From Paraburkholderia bryophila (GTDB lineage: Bacteria > Pseudomonadota > Gammaproteobacteria > Burkholderiales > Burkholderiaceae): a stretch of 64,000 nucleotides of DNA. Both the position numbers and the translations under genes were made by a program. The stretch spans positions 124,001-188,000 of the forward strand of contig NZ_QLTK01000005.1 in assembly GCF_003269035.1 (NCBI RefSeq), given 5' to 3'. Shown here one piece after another: positions 1 through 7,967 of this stretch. The notes below the pieces were generated by a model. That model was not told the DNA's origin, ran no database searches, and saw only the letters and a list, made by a program, of their open reading frames with translations. Numbering within the stretch: position 1 is the stretch's first letter; every line of letters begins with the position of its first letter.

Positions 1-1
1 C

Positions 2-769
2 AACGTATCGGCGAGCCTCGTGCAGCAACAGTCGCTGATCGATCAGGCGGCCGCCGCGCTTTCCGCCGCGCACGCGAACGCCGTGTTCGCGCGCGCCGAC
101 GACGCCCGCTACGCCGACCTTGCGCAACACGGCGCCGGCAGTCTGCAGAACGCACAGCAGGCGCGCTCGCGGACCGACACCGCGCTCGCCGACGTCGCGC
201 GCAACGACGCCGCGTTGAAAGCGGCGAGACAGCAGGTCGCCGTGCTGACGACCCAGCGCGAGCGCGCCGAAGCCACGCTCCAGCAGACGCAAGCCGCGCT
301 CGATAGAGCGCGCCTCGATCTGTCTTGGACCCGCATCGTCGCGCCGATCGACGGCGTGGTGGGACAGCGCGCCGCGCGTGTCGGCGCGTACGTCACGCCG
401 GGCTCGCCGCTGCTGGCGGTCGTGCCGTTGCAGCAGGCTTACGTGGTGGCGAATTACCAAGAGACGCAACTGACGGACGTACGTCCCGGCCAGGCGGCCG
501 AGATTCGCGTCGATACGTATCCGGGCGTGGTGCTGCACGGCACGGTCGACAGTTTCGCGCCCGCGACCGGCGTCACCTTCGCGGCCATCGCGCCCGACAA
601 CGCCACCGGCAACTTCACCAAGGTGGTCCAGCGGATTCCGGTCAAGATCGTGCTGACGGCAAGCCAGGCGTCGCTCGATAAATTGCGCGTCGGCATGTCC
701 GTCGACGCGACGATTCGCACCGGCAACACACCTGCTTCGTCAGCGGGCGAAAAGGTCGCCGCGCGATGA
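2..769 (+). CDS. HlyD/EmrA-family efflux adaptor, 5' end cut by window
   Basis: The frame is open to the left edge, so the cytoplasmic N-terminus and membrane anchor lie outside the window; about 255 residues are visible. The first 100 or so are Ala/Gln/Arg-rich and form the coiled-coil hairpin of periplasmic adaptors. They are followed by the lipoyl-like half motif APIDGVVGQ and a beta-barrel stretch with VANYQETQL and PGQAAEIRVD, as in EmrA/HlyD proteins. Family members sit in the periplasm and join an inner-membrane pump to an outer-membrane channel. The channel gene follows with an ATGA overlap, so the two are translationally coupled. The pump, probably an MFS protein, should be encoded just upstream. 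The substrate cannot be told from sequence. Confidence 0.9.
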   Translation, partial: NVSASLVQQQSLIDQAAAALSAAHANAVFARADDARYADLAQHGAGSLQNAQQARSRTDTALADVARNDAALKAARQQVAVLTTQRERAEATLQQTQAALDRARLDLSWTRIVAPIDGVVGQRAARVGAYVTPGSPLLAVVPLQQAYVVANYQETQLTDVRPGQAAEIRVDTYPGVVLHGTVDSFAPATGVTFAAIAPDNATGNFTKVVQRIPVKIVLTASQASLDKLRVGMSVDATIRTGNTPASSAGEKVAAR

Positions 770-2220
770 ACACGCTCATCTCACGAATCGCCCTGGGCGT
801 GTGCGTGCTGGGGCTGGCGGCCTGCACGGTCGGGCCTGATTTTCAGCGTCCGGCGGCGGCGTTGCCGGATCGCTGGGACGCGGGGCAAACTCCCCGGTCG
901 CTCTCCACAGCGCAGTCGCAGATCGTCGACGGCGCGCTCGATCCGCAGTGGTGGAACGTGTTTCACGATGCCGAACTGTCGTCGCTGATCGCGCGTGCCG
1001 CCAATGCCAACCTCGACGTCAAGACGGCAAGCGCGCGGCTGATGCAGGCCCGCGCCGCGCGTCGTGTGAGCGGCGCGGATGCGCTGCCCTCGGTCGAAGG
1101 CACGGCGTCGTATCAACACGCGCGCTCGAGCCAGAACGGGCTGCTCGACGTGGCCGGACTCGGCGGCAAGCACGATTTCAACGTGTGGCAACCGGGGCTC
1201 GACGCGTCGTGGGAACTCGATCTGTGGGGCCGCGTGCGGCGCGAAACCGAATCCGCCGATGCCAGCGTCGAAGCCAGCGCGGATCTGCGCCGCGACGTGT
1301 TGCTGGCAACGCTCGCCGACACCGCGAGCAACTACCTGCAATTGCGCGGCGTGCAGGCGCAACAGCAAATCGTTCAGCAGAATCTGGAGATCGCGCGGCA
1401 CAGCCTGGCGTTGACGAAAATCCGATTCGCCGACGGCGTCGCGACGCGTCTGGACATGGCCGAAGCCGCCGCGCAGGTCAGCACGATCGAAGCGCAATTG
1501 CCGTTGCTCGACAACCAGCACGCACGCCTCGTCAATGCGTTGAGTTTTCTGATGGCCGCGCCGCCGCACACACTGAATAGCGAATTGCGCGCCGCCGCAC
1601 CGATTCCGGCGCTGCCGCCGCGCGTGCCGGCCGGGCTGCCGTCGGCACTGGCGGAGCGCCGGCCGGACATTCGCGCGGCCGAAGCGCGTTTGCATGCGGC
1701 GACCGCGCGTATCGGCGTGGCGGTCGGCGACTTTTATCCGCGCGTCACGCTGTCGGCGAATCTGAGTTTGCAGGCCATGCATTTCGACGATCTCGACCAG
1801 TGGAGTTCGCACATGTTCGGCGTCGGTCCGGCGTTGAGCGTGCCGCTCTTCGAAGGCGGCCGGTTGAAAGGACAACTGGCGCTGCGCGAAGCGCAACAGC
1901 AGGAAGCGGCCATCGCATTTCAGCGCACGGTGCTGAACGCCTGGCACGAAGTGGACAACGCCATGAGCGATTACGACGCACGTCAGTCACAGCACGACAA
2001 GCTGGCGGAGGCGGTCGAACAGAACCGGATCGCGCTCGATAACGCGCAACGTCAGTACGTTGCCGGCGCGGCGGATTTTCTGAATGTGCTGACCGTGCAA
2101 AAGGATCTGCTCGGCACGCAACAGGCGCTCGCCGCGAGTTCGACCGAGGTGGCGGTGTCGCTCGTGACGTTGTTCAAGGCGTTGGGTGGGGGTTGGCAGA
2201 CCACGTACCCCGTTTCGTGA
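766..2220 (+). CDS. Outer-membrane efflux lipoprotein, NodT/OprM family
   Basis: A 484-residue protein, the usual length of the NodT family of TolC-like channels. The N-terminus is a lipoprotein signal ending in LGLAAC with Cys20 as lipidation site, followed by the family hallmark TVGPDFQRP. Two internally repeated halves (about residues 65-250 and 280-470) carry the long helices of the outer-membrane efflux protein fold. The motif LAERRPDIRAAEARL in the middle is typical. It overlaps the adaptor gene by 4 bases, so the pair forms the outer part of a tripartite exporter. The downstream gene is convergent; a short GC-rich hairpin (2229-2244) without a T-run lies between them. Confidence 0.93.
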   Translation: MNTLISRIALGVCVLGLAACTVGPDFQRPAAALPDRWDAGQTPRSLSTAQSQIVDGALDPQWWNVFHDAELSSLIARAANANLDVKTASARLMQARAARRVSGADALPSVEGTASYQHARSSQNGLLDVAGLGGKHDFNVWQPGLDASWELDLWGRVRRETESADASVEASADLRRDVLLATLADTASNYLQLRGVQAQQQIVQQNLEIARHSLALTKIRFADGVATRLDMAEAAAQVSTIEAQLPLLDNQHARLVNALSFLMAAPPHTLNSELRAAAPIPALPPRVPAGLPSALAERRPDIRAAEARLHAATARIGVAVGDFYPRVTLSANLSLQAMHFDDLDQWSSHMFGVGPALSVPLFEGGRLKGQLALREAQQQEAAIAFQRTVLNAWHEVDNAMSDYDARQSQHDKLAEAVEQNRIALDNAQRQYVAGAADFLNVLTVQKDLLGTQQALAASSTEVAVSLVTLFKALGGGWQTTYPVS

Positions 2221-2262
2221 AGGCGTAAGGCGGCACGCGCCGCCGTCGCTGAGTCGCCCTCG

Positions 2263-3477
2263 CTAAGCCGTCGTCGCGTACCCCAACCGCTCGAAAGCCT
2301 TCACACGCGCCCGCTCGACACCCAGCACGATCGCGCCGAGCAGCACCGCGTCGGTGCCGGTCGCCGAGACCGCAAACTCGGGCACCGGAATCGGCAGCCA
2401 TTGCGCGAGATGATCGCGGATCGCCGGCAACAGCAATGCGCCGCTGCGGCCGACGCCGCCGCCCAGCACCACCAGCTTCGGATCGAGAATCGGAATGATC
2501 GACGCGAGCCCCCACGACAGCTGACGCGCTTCTTCCGCCACGCAATCGAGCGCGCGTCGGTCGCCGGCGTTCGCCGCGACGAACACCTCCTCGGCATTCG
2601 ACACCGTCAGCCCGCGCCGCTGCGCCTGCGCAACGATCCCCTTCGCCGCCGACGACGCTTCGAACATGGGCCGGTACACGCCATCCGATTTCGAACCCAC
2701 CTCGGGGGCTGCGGGCAACACCGCGATCTCGCCGGCAAAGCCGTGCGCGCCGCGATGCAAACGGCCATCGGCGATGATGCCGAGACCCACGCCCGTGCCG
2801 ACCGACATGAACACGAAGTTGTCGACGCCGCGCCCGAGTCCGTGCTGCTGCTCGCCCAGGGTGGCCAGATTGATGTCGTTCTCGACGAACAGGTCCGCGT
2901 CGAGCGCGTCCCTTAGCGACGGAATCAGCCCCGGCCGCTCCAGATCCGGCAGGTTCGGCGCGAGACGCAAGCGGTCGTGGTCGGCGTCCAGCACACCCGG
3001 CGAACCGAACACGGTCGCGAGCACGGCGTCGCGCGAAACCTGCTGCGCGTCGAGCATCGCGTCGACGATCTCGACGATGCGCGCGACGAACCGCTCGACT
3101 TTCGCCGGCGTGCGCTTGTCGAGCCGCGCCACCACCGTGCCCGTCAGATCGGCGATCGCGCCGCGAATCCATTCCGCGCCGACGTCGATCGCGACCACGA
3201 AGCCCGCTCGCGCATGCGGCGCGTAGAGGCGCGGAGAACGCCCCGCGCTGCCGCCGCGCACCCCTGTCTGCTCGACGAGGCCCAGCCGTTCGAGATTGCC
3301 GAGCGCGGCCGTGACGGTCACCTTGGACAGCCCCGTACTCTCCGCGAGCTGCGGGCTGGAGGCCGGCGCCATCGACAGCAGATGCTGGTAAATCGCCCAT
3401 TCGTTGCCCTGGCGCACGAACGCGGGACCACGGGTGACGGTGACGGTCGGCTGGCTGTGCTTTCTATGCGCGTGCAT
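2263..3477 (-). CDS. ROK-family transcriptional repressor
   Basis: A 404-residue protein when started at the Met of MHAHRKHSQ; an upstream in-frame Met would add 28 poorly conserved residues. The N-terminal 85 residues hold a winged helix-turn-helix (QLAESTGLSKVTVTAALGN). They are followed by an ASKHA sugar-binding fold with AIDVGAEWIRGAI and RGAHGFAGEIAVL. The Cys-rich zinc motif common in ROK proteins is missing. Such regulators bind a sugar or sugar phosphate and repress nearby uptake genes. The gene is divergent from an APC permease and ROK kinase, the likely targets; an operator-like dyad lies in the shared upstream region. The inducer is unknown. Confidence 0.85.
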   Translation of the reverse strand: MHAHRKHSQPTVTVTRGPAFVRQGNEWAIYQHLLSMAPASSPQLAESTGLSKVTVTAALGNLERLGLVEQTGVRGGSAGRSPRLYAPHARAGFVVAIDVGAEWIRGAIADLTGTVVARLDKRTPAKVERFVARIVEIVDAMLDAQQVSRDAVLATVFGSPGVLDADHDRLRLAPNLPDLERPGLIPSLRDALDADLFVENDINLATLGEQQHGLGRGVDNFVFMSVGTGVGLGIIADGRLHRGAHGFAGEIAVLPAAPEVGSKSDGVYRPMFEASSAAKGIVAQAQRRGLTVSNAEEVFVAANAGDRRALDCVAEEARQLSWGLASIIPILDPKLVVLGGGVGRSGALLLPAIRDHLAQWLPIPVPEFAVSATGTDAVLLGAIVLGVERARVKAFERLGYATTA

Positions 3478-3577
3478 GGGCTGTCTGGTTTCGGGATGGC
3501 CGATCCTATCAACGACTGTACGGCGCGGCAAGCCGCCGTCCTGGTCGAGCCGGACGGACATTTTTGGCTCGCTTGAA

Positions 3578-3600
3578 TTAGTAAAGAAAGTTTCCTATCA
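3578..3600. promoter_or_regulatory. Candidate ROK-repressor operator
   Basis: The dyad GAAAGTTTC (3586-3594) lies in an A/T-rich stretch of the divergent region between the ROK repressor and the permease. An inverted GAAA/TTTC core in such a stretch is compatible with a repressor site. The outer arms match only partly, so the call is tentative. Confidence 0.35.
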
Positions 3601-3674
3601 TTCGGCAACACAAAAACGAGATGAATGCCGAAGCATCCGATCAACGACGCGGCAAGCGCCGCATGGAGATATCG

Positions 3675-5153
3675 ATGAGCGATTCCACCTGGCGGGAACC
3701 GTCCCCGCAAGCCATGGCTGACGCGGCCGTAGAGCCGACGGCCGAGGCTCCGCAGTTCCGCCGTTCCGTCGGCCTGTTCCCGGCGATCGCCGTGAACATG
3801 ATCCAGATTTGCGGCGTCGGGCCGTTCCTGACCATTCCGGCCATCGTCGCCGTGCTGAACGGGCCGCTCGCGATCGTCGGCTGGATTCTCGGCGCGGTGC
3901 TGGCCATGGCCGACGGCCTCGTCTGGGCCGAACTCGGCGCAGCGATGCCGGGCGCCGGCGGCACTTATCTCTACGTGCGCGAAGCGTTCCAGTACCGCAC
4001 CGGCAAGCTGATGCCGTTCCTGTTCGTCTGGACCGCGATGCTCTCCATTCCGCTGATCATGAGCACGGGCATTATCGGTTTCGTGCAGTACCTCGGGTTC
4101 TTTCTGCCGACGCTTTCCGCATGGCAGACGCACGCCATCGGCGTCGGCGTCACCGCGCTGGTGGTGCTGGCGTTGTACCGGCGGATCGAATCGATTCGCG
4201 CGTTGAGCACGGTGCTGTGGGTCATCATGATGCTGGCGGTCGGACTGACCATCGCGGCCGCGTACTCGGATTTTCATCTGAGCCTCGCGACCACGCTGCC
4301 GGCCGGCGCGGGCGATCTCGGCAAGTTCTTCACCGGCCTCGGCGCCGGCCTGATCATCGCCATTTACGACTACGCCGGCTACAACACGACCGCGTACATG
4401 GGCGACGAACTGAAAAACCCCGGCCGCGTGATGCCGCGCTCCATCATCGTGTCGATCATCGCGATGATGGTGCTGTACCTCACGATGCAGATCGGCGTGC
4501 TCGGCACGGTGCCTTGGCAGGAGGTCGCGAAATCGACGTCGGTGGCGTCGCTGGTCGTGGAGCGCAACTGGGGGCATGCGGCGGCGGCGATCGTCACGGT
4601 GCTGATTCTGTTCGCGGCGTTCGCGTCGGTGTTCGCCGGCTTGCTCGGTGGCTCGCGCGTGCCCTTCTACGCGGCGCGCGACGGCGTGTTCCTCGCCGCC
4701 TTCGGCAAGCTGCATCCGAAGCATAACTTCCCGCACGTCGCGCTGATCGTGATGGGCGTGGTCACGGCGGCCGGCACGTTTTTCGATCTGACCTCCGTCA
4801 TCAACATGCTGGTCGCCGTGGCGGTGCTGTTGCAGTCGGTCGCGCAGATCGCGGCGCTGACCGTGCTGCGCCGCCGTCAGCCGACGCTCGAACGGCCCTA
4901 CCGCCAGTGGCTTTATCCGCTGCCGAGTCTGGTAGCGCTGGTCGGCTGGCTCTACGTGTTCTATGCGACCGACCGCCAATCGCAGTTGATGTCGACCGGC
5001 TGGCTGGTGCTCGGTCTGATCGCGTTCCTGATCTGGGCGCGCGTGGCGCGTCAATGGCCGTTCGGCCCCAAACCTATCCGCGAAGTGTTTCTCGAACGCC
5101 AGATGAGCAGCACCGCAAACGTCTCCGCTACAACGCAAACGCATGCGCGATAA
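3675..5153 (+). CDS. APC-superfamily permease (amino acid/amine type)
   Basis: An inner-membrane transporter of 492 residues with about 12 hydrophobic segments. The start chosen is the Met of MSDSTWREP because GGAGA stands 5 bases upstream; earlier in-frame Mets at 3621 and 3663 have no such site. TM1 has the APC-type glycine break (ICGVGPFLTIP) and the conserved GPLAIVGWILGAVLAMADGLVWAELG. Most relatives move amino acids or polyamines. Here the gene overlaps a ROK sugar kinase by 11 bases and is divergent from a ROK repressor, so an amino sugar or sugar-amine substrate is worth considering. That is inference from context only. Confidence 0.88.
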   Translation: MSDSTWREPSPQAMADAAVEPTAEAPQFRRSVGLFPAIAVNMIQICGVGPFLTIPAIVAVLNGPLAIVGWILGAVLAMADGLVWAELGAAMPGAGGTYLYVREAFQYRTGKLMPFLFVWTAMLSIPLIMSTGIIGFVQYLGFFLPTLSAWQTHAIGVGVTALVVLALYRRIESIRALSTVLWVIMMLAVGLTIAAAYSDFHLSLATTLPAGAGDLGKFFTGLGAGLIIAIYDYAGYNTTAYMGDELKNPGRVMPRSIIVSIIAMMVLYLTMQIGVLGTVPWQEVAKSTSVASLVVERNWGHAAAAIVTVLILFAAFASVFAGLLGGSRVPFYAARDGVFLAAFGKLHPKHNFPHVALIVMGVVTAAGTFFDLTSVINMLVAVAVLLQSVAQIAALTVLRRRQPTLERPYRQWLYPLPSLVALVGWLYVFYATDRQSQLMSTGWLVLGLIAFLIWARVARQWPFGPKPIREVFLERQMSSTANVSATTQTHAR

Positions 5154-6168
5154 CGACCTGAATAAAGACCCGAATGAAACCCGGCGCACTAGCGGCAACG
5201 CCAGCGCCGGGCAGCATGGCTTTCTTCTGGCGATCGATTTCGGCGGCACCAAGATCGCCATGTCGACCACCACGGAAACCGGACAGCGCCTTCACGAAGC
5301 GGAAATTCCGACTCTGGCGCAACAAGGCGCGCAGAGCGTCATGCGACGTATGTTCGAAGCGGCACGAGCACTGATCGCGACGACCACGATGGACGCAGGC
5401 GGTGCCTTGCTCGCGGTGGCGGCCGTTACGCCTGGCATCGTGGAGCCCGACGGCATTCGCCTCGCGCCGAACAATCCGGGCTGGGACCGGCTCGCCTTGC
5501 ACGACGAACTACGCAAGGGTTTCGCGATTCAGTGCGTCGGCGTGGAAACCGACGTCAAGGCCGCCGCGCTCGCGGAAGCCCGTTGCGGCGCGCTGGTCGA
5601 CGTCGAATGTGGACTGTATGTGAACCTGGGAACCGGTCTCGCCGCGGCAGCGGTGATCGGTGGCAAGGTGCTGCGCGGCGCGCATGGCGCGGCCGGTGAG
5701 ATCGGCTATCAGTTGCGCGGCGTGCCGGGCGAGACGCTATTCGCCGATGGCGGTGCGCCGCTGGAAGACTTCGTGTCGGGCCGTGCGATCGGCGAGCGTG
5801 CGAGCGCGCTACTGGGACGCAACGTCACCACGCGCGAAGTGTTTTCGATGCGCGACTCCGTACCGCAAGTGAAGGCGTTGCTCGACGACACGTTCCATCA
5901 CCTTGGCGTGCATATCGCCAATCTGACCTTGATGCTGGACCCGTCGCGGATCGTGATCGGCGGCGGCATGGCGCGGATTCCGGGCATTGCGGACGAGATT
6001 CGCTCGTTGCTGAAACGCGCCGTGCCCTATCCGCCCGACGTGATGATCGCGGCGTTCGGACACGGCGCGGCGCTACAAGGCGCGATCGTGGCCGCCGGCG
6101 ACGCATGGCGCGCGCAACGTGTGCCGACCGGTCTTGCGCCGTTGCGTGCGGTCGAACCCGCGTTGTAG
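5143..6168 (+). CDS. ROK-family sugar kinase, zinc motif absent
   Basis: A 341-residue ASKHA kinase. The phosphate-1 motif is DFGGTKIAMS from Asp32. The catalytic Asp lies in ETDVKAAALAEARCG, the position of the usual NDxNxAALAE motif, and LGTGLAAA gives phosphate-2. The ROK signature RGAHGAAGEIGYQ is present, but the zinc-binding His of EIGH is replaced by Tyr and the CxCGxxGCxE cluster is missing, so this is a zinc-less member. The start overlaps the permease stop by 11 bases with no clear ribosome site, which suggests translational coupling. It probably phosphorylates the solute imported by that permease. Glucokinase or N-acetylglucosamine/mannosamine kinase activity is possible but not decided. 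Confidence 0.85.
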   Translation: MRDNDLNKDPNETRRTSGNASAGQHGFLLAIDFGGTKIAMSTTTETGQRLHEAEIPTLAQQGAQSVMRRMFEAARALIATTTMDAGGALLAVAAVTPGIVEPDGIRLAPNNPGWDRLALHDELRKGFAIQCVGVETDVKAAALAEARCGALVDVECGLYVNLGTGLAAAAVIGGKVLRGAHGAAGEIGYQLRGVPGETLFADGGAPLEDFVSGRAIGERASALLGRNVTTREVFSMRDSVPQVKALLDDTFHHLGVHIANLTLMLDPSRIVIGGGMARIPGIADEIRSLLKRAVPYPPDVMIAAFGHGAALQGAIVAAGDAWRAQRVPTGLAPLRAVEPAL

Positions 6169-6341
6169 CGCGGCAGTGGCCGCCATGACACGCGTTGCTC
6201 GTTGCGCAACGCAGCTGGCACCCGCTCGCAGCGCGCAGCCACCGAAGCCGGGCATGTGACGTGCTACCGCATCTCCCTGGTAGGAGGCTGACTGCCGGAC
6301 CCGTCCGCCCCCCCTCCCGACACATAAACCAGGAGCCGAAT

Positions 6342-6773
6342 ATGAAAGCGAACACACTGATCTGCGCCGCCGCGCTCGCCGCGATCTGCGCGTCGCAGGG
6401 GGCAGCCGCCCAGGTGGCCGGGCTGCAACCTCTCGGCGGCACGGTCGAGCAGACGAACGCGTTGCTCAAGGGCTGGAGCGTGCGCCGCGCGCTGGTCGAC
6501 GAACCGGTCTACAACGATCTCAACGACAAGATCGGCAGCATCTACGACGTGATCATTTCGCCGGATCGCAAAGCGACCTACGCGGTCGTCTCCGTCGGCG
6601 GATTCCTCGGCATGGGCAAACACTACGTGGCGATCGCGGTCGACCACTTCGAGATTCGCGACGGCAATCTGTTCCTGCCCGGCGCAACCAAGGACGCGCT
6701 GAAGTCCGTGCCTGAATTCGAGTACAACAAGCTTGAAAAAGCGACCAAGCCGCACAAGGTCAGCGCGAATTGA
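6342..6773 (+). CDS. Secreted PRC-barrel domain protein
   Basis: A 143-residue protein starting at ATG behind AGGAG (spacing 6). A Sec signal peptide covers about residues 1-23 (ICAAALAAICASQGAAAQ). The rest is one PRC-barrel domain, residues about 45-125, with VYNDLNDKIGSIYDVIISPD and VGGFLGMGKHYVAIAVD. PRC barrels are small beta barrels found in photosynthetic reaction centre H subunits, RimM and many stress-induced secreted proteins of proteobacteria. Role unknown; likely periplasmic. It stands alone between convergent or unrelated genes. Confidence 0.85.
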   Translation: MKANTLICAAALAAICASQGAAAQVAGLQPLGGTVEQTNALLKGWSVRRALVDEPVYNDLNDKIGSIYDVIISPDRKATYAVVSVGGFLGMGKHYVAIAVDHFEIRDGNLFLPGATKDALKSVPEFEYNKLEKATKPHKVSAN

Positions 6774-6856
6774 CAGGTAGCGGTTAAGTAGCGATTAAAT
6801 GCCGCCCGTGCAATGCAACGTGCGCAAGCCCTGCGACGCGACGCGTTGCACGCCCT

Positions 6857-7873
6857 TCAACGCACCGGCGCCGTGACCAGTTGCAACGGCGTCTCGATCA
6901 CCTTCGACAAATCACCTTCCCTTCTCTGCTCGGTGACGGCTTTCAATGCCACGTCGAGCCCGAACACGGCCTGGCGGTCCGCGAACTGATCGATGGTGGC
7001 GAGCACGCGGCCGTCGGCAATCAACGGTCTGATCGCTTCGATATCGTTATAACCGGTGATCGACACGCCGCCGGTTCGGCCCGCGTCGCGCACCGCATCG
7101 ACCGCGCCCATCGCCATGTTGTCGTTGCCGCACAGCAACCCGCGCAGTTGCGGATGCTCGCCGAGCATTGCCGCCGCCGCGTCGCGGCCTTTGCCGTAAT
7201 CCCAGTTGCCCGATTGCACCGCGACCACCTCGATGCCCGCCGCGCTCATCGCCTCCCGGCCGCCCGCCGTGCGCTGCTGGGCGTTGCGATCCGCCGCAAT
7301 ACCTTCGATGATCCCCACCTGGTCGCCCGCCTTGAGCCGGCCGGCCAGCACCTTCCCCACCTGCAGCGCGCCCTTGCGATTGTTCGGCCCGACGAACGGC
7401 ACGGAAATACCGGCTGCGTCCTGCGACGCATCGTCGAGCGGATTGTCGATCGTGATGACGATAATGCCGGCCTTGATGCCGCGTGCGATCACCGGCGTCA
7501 GCGCTTTCGAGTCGGTCGGCGCGATCACGATCGCGTCCATCTTCGCGCGGATCATGTCCTCGACCATGCGGATCTGCACCGCCGTGTCGCCTTCCGACGC
7601 CGTGCCACGCACCGTCAAACCGAATTGCGATGCGTAATGCTGCTGGTAGTTCTGCGCGGCGTTCTGCATGGCCACCGTGAACGGATCGGCGAGCGACTTC
7701 AGCACGAGGCCGATCTTCAGCTTGCCGCCTTGCAGCGCCTGAACCGCCGGCGATATCGCCAAACCGGCGGCGGCCAGCGCACCGCCGAACAGCACGCGAC
7801 GGCGCATGCCCAAACTCGGATTCTCCTGGGGCATCGCCCAGCAAGACTTCCTTCGGGCCGTCTTGTGCGTCAT
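6857..7873 (-). CDS. Periplasmic sugar-binding protein, ribose/galactose (PBP1) family
   Basis: A 338-residue substrate-binding protein. The start at MTHKTARRK is preceded by GAGGA at good spacing. The signal segment contains RRRVLFGGALAAAGLAIS, which has a twin-arginine look, so Tat export is possible. The mature part has the family pattern: KIGLVLKSLADPFTVAMQNAA at its start, DAIVIAPTDSKAL, the hinge region ITIDNPL, and LLCGNDNMAMGAVDAVRDAG near the C-terminal lobe. Relatives deliver sugars to ABC importers. No ATPase or permease gene is adjacent, so it is an orphan here and must share a distant transporter or serve as a sensor. Confidence 0.88.
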   Translation of the reverse strand: MTHKTARRKSCWAMPQENPSLGMRRRVLFGGALAAAGLAISPAVQALQGGKLKIGLVLKSLADPFTVAMQNAAQNYQQHYASQFGLTVRGTASEGDTAVQIRMVEDMIRAKMDAIVIAPTDSKALTPVIARGIKAGIIVITIDNPLDDASQDAAGISVPFVGPNNRKGALQVGKVLAGRLKAGDQVGIIEGIAADRNAQQRTAGGREAMSAAGIEVVAVQSGNWDYGKGRDAAAAMLGEHPQLRGLLCGNDNMAMGAVDAVRDAGRTGGVSITGYNDIEAIRPLIADGRVLATIDQFADRQAVFGLDVALKAVTEQRREGDLSKVIETPLQLVTAPVR

Positions 7874-7967
7874 GGACGTTTTCCTCCTCGGCAGATCTGA
7901 CGAAACGCGATTGCGCGGCTTGATCCCTGACGGCCACCGCGCTCGCATGCTCGCAGGGCGGCAAGCA

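Noticed and set aside
2229..2244. GGCGGC/GCCGCC hairpin between the efflux channel and ROK genes as a terminator
   Set aside because: A stem of only 6 bp with no T-run on either side; such stems are common in this composition.
3318..5273. 651-codon antisense frame over the APC permease
   Set aside because: His/Arg/Asp-rich composition typical of antisense translation. It would overlap four genes.
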